Positions 56,564 through 64,000 of a stretch of DNA of 64,000 bases are shown piece after piece. A program made the position numbers and the translations under genes. Each line of letters begins with the position of its first letter. Position 1 is the stretch's first letter. Under the pieces are notes generated by a model. The model made no database searches and had not been told where the DNA came from. It worked only from the letters and a program-made list of their open reading frames with translations. Origin of the DNA: Heliocidaris tuberculata (taxonomy: Eukaryota > Echinodermata > Echinoidea > Camarodonta > Echinometridae); NCBI GenBank assembly GCA_025618425.1, contig CM046844.1, positions 4,093,177 through 4,157,176 of the forward strand, read 5' to 3'.

Positions 56564-57109
56564 ACTGGGCAATGAAATTGGGCAATGAATAATGAACAAC
56601 AGTTTTGCCCAATTTAGTCTATTCCAAGTTCTAGGTGGGCAATAATTGGGAAATATCCATGGTCAATTTGTTGGATAAATTATTTACCCAACTCGATTAC
56701 CCAGGCCAGTCGTTATCTTTAATACCCCTTAGTATGGTAATAGTTGGGTAAATTATTTGGGGTAACATGGTTGAGTAATCTTAAGATGGGTAATAAATGG
56801 GCATTTGAATTTGCCCTATAATGGGTAAATTATGAAATGGGTAAAGAAATTACCATAGCTAGCGAGTTTGGGGAAAATTTTCAGAAAAAACTGTCCTTAC
56901 TTGGTGTAAATTATGGTCATATTTGAGCGAGCAGAATAAGAAATTCTTCGCTTTGGGAAGCGGGGTAGGCATTATGGCCTTCTTGCCTCCAGCTCCACTG
57001 CTTTATATTGTAGTTGTAGGAATATGGATACCTGTTACTAAAGCCGCACCGATTCTTTGAAGCTATATATATGGCTCTTTTTGTAAGAAACAGTGGAAAA
57101 TATAGGTAA

Positions 57110-58200
57110 AATGGGGCATTTATCAGAAGAGGAAAGGGCGCTTATCAGAGGTGGAAAGGGGCACTTATAAGAGGTGAAAAGGTGCACTTATGAGAAGAGG
57201 AAAAGGGCAGTTATCAGAAGGGGAACGGGCACGTTTTAGAAAAGAAAGGGGCACTTTTAGTTATAACAAGTGAATGAGTAAATTACGCAATGCGTAATAA
57301 ATGTCCCCGCCGGAAGTGCAGATCTGTGGAAATTAACTAGCCTGAAACTTAAAACTTTAGTGAAGCCCCCACCCAGCCCTACCAGATAAAACAATCGGAA
57401 TCAAAATCCGATGTGAAATAGAGGAGAAGTAGCATTTTTTGTCAATTTTGAATAAATTTGCATAAATTTGCATAATTAATGAATTTCAAAATTCTGTTTA
57501 GAAGTTTGGAAGCCCCCAACCAGCCCTATCAGATAAAACAATCGGAGTCAAAATCCGATGTGAAATAGAGGAGAAGTAGCATTTTTCGTCAATTTTGAAT
57601 AAATTTGCATAAATTTGCATAATTAATGAATTTCAAAATTCTGTGTAGAAGTTTGGAAGCCCCCACCCAGCCCTATCAGATAAAACAATCGGAATCAAAA
57701 TCCGATGTGAAATAGAGGAGAAGTAGCATTTTTCGTCAATTTTGAATAAATTTGCATAAATTTGCATAATTAATGAATTTCAAAATTCTGTGTAGGAGTT
57801 TGGAAGCCCCCACCCAGCCCTATCAGATAAAACAATCGGAATCAAAATCCGATGTGAAATAGAGGAGAAGTAGCATTTTTCGTCAATTTTGAATAAATTT
57901 GCATAAATTTGCATAATTAATGAATTTCAAAATTCTGTGTAGAAGTTTGGAAGCCCCCACCCAGCCCTATCAGATAAAACAATCGGAATCAAAATCGGCC
58001 AAGAAATGACGGAGAAGTAGCATTTTCTATCATTTGAGCACACACGGACAGACGGACGGACGGACGGACGGACGGACACACACACGCACACACGTACGGA
58101 GCCCGTTTCATAGTCCCCTCGCGAACTTCGTTCGGCGGGGACAAAAAGGGCATTTATTAGGGAGAAAGGGGACATTTTTCAGAAATAAAAAGGGCGCCCA
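57110..58200. repeat. 28-30-bp minisatellite split by a transposon
   Basis: Units like GGGCACTTATCAGAAGAGGAAA repeat about six times at 57110-57260 and resume at about 58145-58200 (AAAAGGGCATTTATTAGGGA). The transposon at 57266-58141 lies between the two parts. Confidence 0.6.
57266..58141 (+). mobile_element. Element D with five 147-bp tandem units
   Basis: An inner inverted pair, GTCCCCGCCG (57303-57312) and CGGCGGGGAC (58132-58141), brackets tandem units whose GAAGCCCCCA starts lie at 57362, 57509, 57656, 57803 and 57950, exactly 147 bp apart. Each contains TCAGATAAAACAATCGG and TTTGCATAAATTTGCATAAT. A GGAC microsatellite (58043-58075) and the palindrome CGAACTTCGTTCG follow. The left 37 bp outside the inverted pair is also shared by the copy at 61140-61690, so it belongs to the element. 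It is non-coding. Confidence 0.75.
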
Positions 58201-60270
58201 GACACACATCCGTGTTTTTACATTTGCTTGTTATCATGATTGATTTCCATTCGTATTACATTTTTATTCGTCATGACCGATCTGTAAGTAATACAGATCT
58301 CTTGTTTTCTGATATCTGATTCTTGTGATGTAGAATAAATATATTGTAATGAAAAAAAAAATCAATAAAAAAGAAGCTTCAAGCCTATTTGTTTTTTTAA
58401 AGGAATCTGCAATCTTCAGTACTGAACGGTTATAATTATGTAATCATTCACCCTTTTTAACAATTGTTTACTAAATACACAAATACAATGATTAGGCCTC
58501 TTGATATTTAAATGACGAGTGCAAACTTTTTGAAAATTTTGCCCAATTTTACCATGTTGACAGTAACAACATCCTCTGATTTATACTTAAATTACTTTTT
58601 TTTTAAGAGAGAGAGAGAGAGAGAGAGAGATTGAAAACTGAGCTCCTCTTTTCTGAATTTTCTGTAAAATCGGGTACCAAATAGGAAAAATTGACAACTA
58701 CCGGCTAATAAAATACTGAATGTAAAACATAATTGTGGGGAAATTTTGACCAACTGTTGGTGAGCCCCCCCCCCCCCCCTCCCCTCGGTCAGCTCGTTGA
58801 CTTTTGGCTGGCCGTTCTGAGAGTGTAGACATAATTATTATACTCTCTTGATTCCTTGGACTTATTTTTGTGTCCATATGATTTATTTAAGATCCAAGAG
58901 AGTTTTGAACTGGTGACGGAGCAAGTCATTATAGGACTTGTTTTGTCACCGGTTTAGGTCTTGGAAATAGTAGATAGTTCTCTCTAGTGCAGGGGGTGTT
59001 GATCCGTGTTCATGATTGGGGGGTGACCGGCGAGGGGGGGGGGTATCCCCCTCCCACACCTGGGACTTTTTCAAAGATCTGTCTATAAAACTTGCATTTT
59101 AGAGCATCCCAAATGGTTTTTAATAAAAAGGAGGAATGCACGGATCTAAGCCATTGGACGGAACCCCTTAATTGAGAATAACAATGCGAGCGAACGAATT
59201 TTCTTCGATATTTTCGAATTGAAATTATGGCATTTCTTATTTCCTTACTTCTAATCATTAAAAAAATGTGATGGTATTTCAAGATCAAACATAATGAGTT
59301 TGGATAATTATTAGTTTTAAGTCAATGTATCATAATTCTTATTCATTTTATCCAAAAATATTGGGGGGATGATAATACAGGCCATCCCACCACCTCAAAT
59401 ATTAGGGGGGGGGGATATATATACCTCCATACCCCCGGGATCGACACCCATGCTCTAGTGTTGTTAAAACTGTTAAATAGTAATTACTTTGAGTACATCA
59501 TCGAGAAGTGGGGTTCTGTCAAACGTGACAAACGTGATATTCCTTACCAACAGAATAGACCTGTGCACAAAGTTATTCAAATTTATGGATGTTTCTTTCC
59601 TGGTGACCTGGTAACAAGGTATTCCATTAACCTGTTAATTAATTAATGAATGAACTACAATACTTGGAATCTAGTTTGCATACATTTCTTGTTCCTATGT
59701 CTGACAAGCCTCTGACAAGCTTTGGTTTTGTAGATATACATGTTCTTTCATCTTCCTTCGACAATGAATAACGTGGTTTGAATTTTAACGTTCATTCTAT
59801 TACGTTTAGTTTGGTTTAGCTAAGGCATATAGTCCTATCCATAAAATTAACCCAAACATGATGTTTTGTTGTATTATCACTTTACCATTATCTGTATTTT
59901 TTTTTCGTACTACACTTGTCAACAGAAGAAATTTCCAAATATGATTATTTTAATTGATAATAAATTATCAATTTATATAATCATGAAGGATTGAATTTAT
60001 AGAGAATAAATTAAATTGCATCGAATTAAACTGAATTACAGACTTACTATTATTTCAAGAAGTTGTTAGTATCTTAAGCTTGTACTAACAAAAACAGGAC
60101 CCCATCTTCTACTGTATACAGGGGCGGACTTTGACTAAAATTCGACCCGGGAATTTCATTGCGACTAGACCTTTCTGCCTTTATCCAACCGACCATCCGA
60201 CCATACATGCATAAATCGGCCAACCCCCCCCCCCCCCCCCCCCCCAAAAAGTCAGAACTTCCATTCTTTA
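58201..60270. other. Non-coding interval, no gene seen
   Basis: It holds a GA microsatellite (58606-58630), C/G runs at 58766-58782, 59032-59043, 59404-59413 and 60225-60245, and a hairpin pairing AGACCTAAACCGGTGACAAA-type sequence around 58860-58965. Open frames are short. Confidence 0.5.
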
Positions 60271-60274
60271 CACT

Positions 60275-60475
60275 CTAAAAACACTGGTAAAATTTTTACG
60301 TATTAAAACTGGTTGGTTAAAAAAAATAACCAACTGTTGGGTAAAGTGCCGTGGTTTGGTGATAATGTGGTTCGTTAAAGCCAGTTTCAATTGGTTGGTT
60401 AAAAAAATAACCAACATTTGGGTAAAGTGCCGTGGTTTGCTGTACTTGGTTAATTAAAATATAGTATTCCCGCCG
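60275..60475. repeat. Two tandem units of a GGTTGGTTAAAAAA repeat
   Basis: TTGGTTAAAAAAAATAACCAAC, itself a small hairpin, followed by GGGTAAAGTGCCGTGGTTTG occurs at about 60312-60362 and 60390-60440. It lies 100-260 bp upstream of the first exon of the next gene and may be a MITE remnant rather than a regulatory element. Confidence 0.5.
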
Positions 60476-60574
60476 TTCGACGGTTGGTTAAAACTTTTGA
60501 TCATGTGACATGAAATGAGCCAATAGAAAACGAGAACCACGCGTCGCAGTTCACGTTTGCATATTTCTACTTTC

Positions 60575-60641
60575 ATGAGGGAAGCAGTGGCAGAGAGGCT
60601 ACGAAACTGGGGGTTCGAAGACCTCATAAAGGTGTTTGAAG
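60575..60641 (+). CDS. First coding exon, SAM-like
   Basis: ATG at 60575 opens 22 codons (MREAVAERLRNWGFEDLIKV, then FE) and splits at GAA G/GTAAGC, phase 1. The W-G-F-x-x-L-I-x-x-F pattern is that of the first helices of SAM-type domains. A CCAAT-like GAGCCAATAG lies about 60 bp upstream. Confidence 0.6.
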
Positions 60642-63600
60642 GTAAGCCAAACGAATATTTACTATACCATTCTAATGATGAACTTTTTATAATACATCTG
60701 AAGCAGTAACAATCCCCCAAATATTTTGAATAATGTAGTAAAGTCGCCAAAACTTGCCCGCTATTCTCCCTGGTTGCCAATTCCCTGCGAGTGCAGTACG
60801 TACTCATGCTGCTGCATGCAGCGCTGCGCCTGACAACATGCGCGTACATACCGGTACGCACCCGTTTAGGTACCCGGTCCCTGCATCGTTTATACACTGT
60901 CGACTGCAGTACCAGCAAGGGAATAGGCAATCATGGAGAAATGTTTCAGATTGATTTAGACCTTTCATTTCCTTTAGAATCGTAAGTGTATTTTTCTGTT
61001 GTGGCATTGCACACTTGTATTTTTGCAAAATGATATTCAGCTTTCACAAAATAGGAATTCTTTTCTCATTCTAACGTCGATAGTAATAGTAAATTAGTAT
61101 TAACGTTACTCGTTAGTTCTGAACAGTTACAATTTCTCAAGTTCGCGAGGGGACTATGAAACGGGCTCCGTACGTGTGTGCGTGTGTATGTATGTCTGTC
61201 CATCCATCCGTGTGTGCTCGAAATGTTAAAATTTGCTTCTTCTCTGTCATTTCTTGGCCGATTTTGATTCTGATTGTTTTATCTGATAGGGCTTGGTGGG
61301 GGCTTCAAAACTTCTACACAGAACTTTGAAATTCATTTATTTAATTATGCAAATTTATGCAAATTTATTCAGAATCAGTGAAAAATACTAGATCTACTCT
61401 ATTTCGCAGCGGATTTTGATTCTGTTTGTTTTCTCTGACAGGGCTTGATGGGGGCTTCCAAACTTCTACACAGAATTGTGAAATTCTTTAATTATGCAAA
61501 TGTATTCAAAATCAACGAAAAATGCAATATGATTACAAAATATTAATTTAATAATTCATTTCTCGTATTTATCTAGAAGGATCTATCAGAAATTACAAAA
61601 ATTAACGCCATTCCACAGATCTACACTTCAGGCGGGGACATATACATGTATTACGCATCGCATAATTTACTAATTCACTTAAAAATACAGGCTGTCAAAT
61701 ATCGTGTTTGAACTCAAGGCATATTACAAAGTTGGTAAAGGGGGCGAATGGTGATGGGATGCAATTAACTTAAAAATTTAACCATGGAATAAGGACAAAA
61801 TAATGAAAAAAATATATATTTATTTATTTTGTATTCCCATTTAAATATTTTATGCTGCAGGAAGCATGGTATATCAAGGGCAGGAAAGGGAAACCAGCAA
61901 GTGGGTGCCTGGAGGAGAGGCTGCGATATGTCCGACGAAAAGAGCAAAGTCCAACCAATCCAAAGAAGAAGGTTCAGCCCCCAAAGAGGTCATCTCCCAC
62001 CACATGCCCTAAGCTGCTACAAAAGTGTCACCAACCTATTGAGGCTGTGTGTAAGTGTTCAAGGATTAATACTAAAACAGATATGCATGTCTATTTTCAC
62101 TTCTGCTTCCACAAATTTGTTTTTAAAGGATTTTACTGAATTGTCTGGCTACGATGTGTAAGATTTATGATTAGGAACTTTTGAAATGCAAAGTTTATTG
62201 GTTGGTAAAAATCATATCTTTAGAATCACCAGAGTTTAAGTCACTGAAACTTCACTCGTACATGATCAAAGAATACGCTGTTAGAATAATTTGCTGGTCA
62301 GTAATAGAAATCAGTAATGACATTTCATTAACCCTTTGCCTGCCACTGGCAGCTCTACCCACTGAGGAAGGGATTTTTTTTTTCTTCAAATTTCCTTTTT
62401 CACTCTGAAAACTTCTCTCCTTCATAATATTGGCCATTTGTCTAGCGCTCATGTTTGTGACGTTGTGAGGCTCATGGTGTTTAGACATTATACCCCGGTC
62501 ATAGCCAAGCCTCCAAAGTAAATAGCGCTCAAGCATATCAGGTACCCATTTCCACCTGGGTGGAGAGTGGCAAATGTAGACTAATTTCTTGCCAAAGGAC
62601 ATTAGTGCAGAGATGGGATTCGAACCCCGTAACGTGTGATCCGCAGTTCGAAGAAATATCCACTAGACCATGACACCTCTTAATATTCTTCATATCAAAT
62701 TTGTATTCATCATAAAGCGAAAAATGTTGATCTTTGTAATTATGGAACAATATGTGATATGTTGCATAACAAAACTAGTGATAATCCAGCAATTTTATGA
62801 ATATGCAATGCATATTTTTTTCAATTTCTAATTGATAGGCTTGCACTATGCCTCGCCAGTAATGAATCATAAAGTATCACAGAATAGGGGTCCAAGTTTA
62901 TTATTGATTGCTGGATTAGCTAGGCCAAATCAGGATCTAATCATTGGAGCAGAATTGGACGTTAAGGTCCCCTGCAACCCAAATCCAAGTTGATTCCTGT
63001 TGATGTGCAGGGATGTATACAACTTATATTTTGCTATTGAAACATCTAAATACGTTTCATAAATTTTAAAAATATTTTTGATATCTTTTTCTCAAACATG
63101 CTAAGCTCTGCTCTAAAAATGCCCCAGCTGTTTGTGACGCCGTAGGTCCATGACGCTTGTGAAACTTGTCCGTTCGTCTGTCCGGAAAGCTGAAGAGATG
63201 ACAAAGTTTTGTGTTACGAGTCAATTTTATTTTTCATTTTTTAGTGTCTGATGAAGAAGAAGAGAAGCTCATTAATGTTTTGAAACACACTCAAAACACC
63301 GGGGACATCGTCACTTTGATGAAACAAACAGCAAAAAACAGGCATTCATGGATACGAACTTCTAAAGCAAGTGTGCTGGAGATTCTAGCCCAATATCCCC
63401 ATTTGCTGCAGCCCGAGATAGTCAGTTTTACTTCTTATGATGTGCAGGAGATGTAATGTTTTGGGGTAGTCTCATTGTTCAAACTCCTGAATGGGATATA
63501 TCAAGTACTGTTTTAATGGTTATTCTTGAAGCTTCATAGCTAGGTGCAGTCTCATTTTTAGTGCCATTTATGAAGGATATCGACCAATATCATCAAAACA

Positions 63601-63798
63601 AGTTATCTTTTACATGTTTCTTGCTGCAGGTGGAGCAAGACTTCGAACTCACTATTTCCAAAGACGCTTCAAAACGCTTTCTCGTCAAATGGCCAAAGAT
63701 GACACAGAAAATTCTTGATTATGTCAGGAATGTGAAAGTCCAACGAAATTGGATGGAGAAGCTTGGGTGCGGAGTTGAAATTGCTGACCTTCCAGAAG
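60575..63798 (+). CDS. Uncharacterised multi-exon protein, 5' part (SAM-like N terminus)
   Basis: The supported exons are 60575-60641 (first), 61861-62050, 63245-63420 and 63630-63798, with 60927-60981 possible. The overall pattern is a short SAM-like opening, a basic RKGKPASGCLEERLRYVRRK segment, an acidic EEEEK start followed by a helical stretch, and a WP-containing segment. It resembles a family of uncharacterised proteins I have seen in fish and invertebrates, but I know no function. The gene continues past the window. At least one coding exon is missing, because the phases of 60981 and 61861 do not join. Confidence 0.6.
60927..60981 (+). CDS. Possible second exon
   Basis: GAATAG/GC...GAATC/GTAAGT would add GNHGEMFQIDLDLSFPLES, a plausible continuation of a SAM-like helix (G-E-x-F-x-x-L). 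It enters in phase 1, as required by the first exon, and leaves in phase 2. The acceptor has almost no pyrimidine tract. Confidence 0.35.
61140..61690 (-). mobile_element. Element D, second copy (inverted, two tandem units)
   Basis: The reverse complement of element D begins at a truncated GTTCGCGAGGGGACTATG and runs through a degenerate GT-rich tract. Two tandem units are marked by CTGATAGGGCTTGGTGGGGG and CTGACAGGGCTTGATGGGGG. It ends GGCGGGGACATATACATG and TTACGCATCGCATAATTTAC, matching the left flank of copy 1. It sits in an intron of the plus-strand gene. Confidence 0.7.
61861..62050 (+). CDS. Internal exon, basic linker
   Basis: This 190-bp exon, acceptor TATGCTGCAG and donor TGTGT/GTAAGT, encodes EAWYIKGRKGKPASGCLEER and then LRYVRRKEQSPTNPKKK, ending QPIEAV. 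It enters in phase 0 and leaves in phase 1. Another frame is also open, but only this one joins the next exon without a stop. Confidence 0.6.
62515..62680 (-). mobile_element. tRNA-derived SINE with conserved core, copy 2
   Basis: On the minus strand a tRNA-like head (A box ATGGTCTAGTGGATATTTCT, B box GGGGTTCGAATCCC) is followed by a body with CCAGGTGGAAATGGGTACCT. The core matches that of the SINE at 33700-33870, although the heads differ. Confidence 0.6.
62681..63244. other. Intron, no feature seen
   Basis: This is AT-rich intronic sequence between the basic-linker exon and the acidic exon. It shows no repeat I recognise. Confidence 0.6.
63245..63420 (+). CDS. Internal exon, acidic start and helical segment
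   Basis: This 176-bp exon, acceptor TTTTTTAG and donor GAGATA/GTCAGT, enters in phase 1 and leaves in phase 0. It encodes LSDEEEEKLINVLKHTQNTG, then a helical stretch with NRHSWIRTSKASVLEILAQY and PHLLQPEI. The GTCAGT donor is unusual, but phase and the following exon support it. Confidence 0.65.
63630..63798 (+). CDS. Internal exon, WP-containing helical segment
   Basis: This 169-bp exon, acceptor CTTGCTGCAG and donor GAAG/GTAACA, enters in phase 0 and leaves in phase 1. It encodes VEQDFELTISKDASKRFLVK, then WPKMTQKILDYVRNVK. The D-F-x-L...F-L-x-K-W-P pattern occurs in the uncharacterised family noted above. The gene continues beyond the window. Confidence 0.65.
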
Positions 63799-64000
63799 GT
63801 AACATTTTGTTTTCCTGTTTATCATGTTTTCATGTACAGTTTGTGCATCCACCCTATTTTCCTTACATAATCCATACACATGTACGTACTCGTAATCAGT
63901 TTCTGCCATGGTGGAAACAAGTATTTTATTTTAGGATTTGTGATATTTAATTTCCAGCTCATGTGGCTACAAAAACTATTCAGTCATTTTACTTCTCTCT

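Noticed and set aside
60454..60930. A 158-codon minus-strand open frame
   Set aside because: It overlaps the phase-supported plus-strand first exon, crosses a repeat, and shows no domain or start context.

Overview
This is a 64-kb stretch of a gene-sparse, repeat-laden animal nuclear genome. Long introns with GT-AG sites, a metazoan adhesion G-protein-coupled receptor (aGPCR) gene, tRNA-derived SINEs, non-LTR retrotransposon remnants, many MITEs and dozens of poly-C/poly-G runs point to a marine invertebrate deuterostome. An echinoderm (sea-urchin-like) is my best guess, by inference only.

Layout. 1-1371: no gene seen. 1372-14634: a nested transposon complex. Two copies of a roughly 5.8-kb non-coding hAT-like element (1630-7428 and 8226-14311) lie in opposite orientation, each with its own 8-bp target-site duplication, inside a head-to-tail dimer of a 520-bp foldback element ('element A'). 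Together they make a near-palindrome of about 12.7 kb. 14635-30300: intergenic DNA with mariner-like TIR elements, a LINE 3' remnant, an inverted minisatellite that can form a hairpin, a tRNA-derived SINE and another element A. 30334-32417: three weakly supported candidate exons on the minus strand.

32700-50569 (minus strand): the main gene, an aGPCR-like receptor. I could resolve 14 consecutive exons whose intron phases all agree, giving 1249 complete codons plus stop. Domain order is IgGFc-binding-like region, two tandem hormone-receptor-motif (HRM)-like modules, GAIN, GPS with an intact HL/T cleavage site, seven-transmembrane domain, and a Ser/Thr-rich tail. The first exon with the signal peptide was not found. 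Its introns carry MITEs, SINEs, a frameshifted LINE and a second dimer of element A.

51,100-60,500: no gene seen; TIR elements, a transposon with five exact-period 147-bp tandem units, and minisatellites. 60,575-63,798 onward (plus strand): the 5' part of an uncharacterised multi-exon gene, with a short SAM-like first exon and later exons of unknown function, running off the window. The two genes show no evident functional link. Most of the information here is about how transposable elements nest, duplicate and invert.
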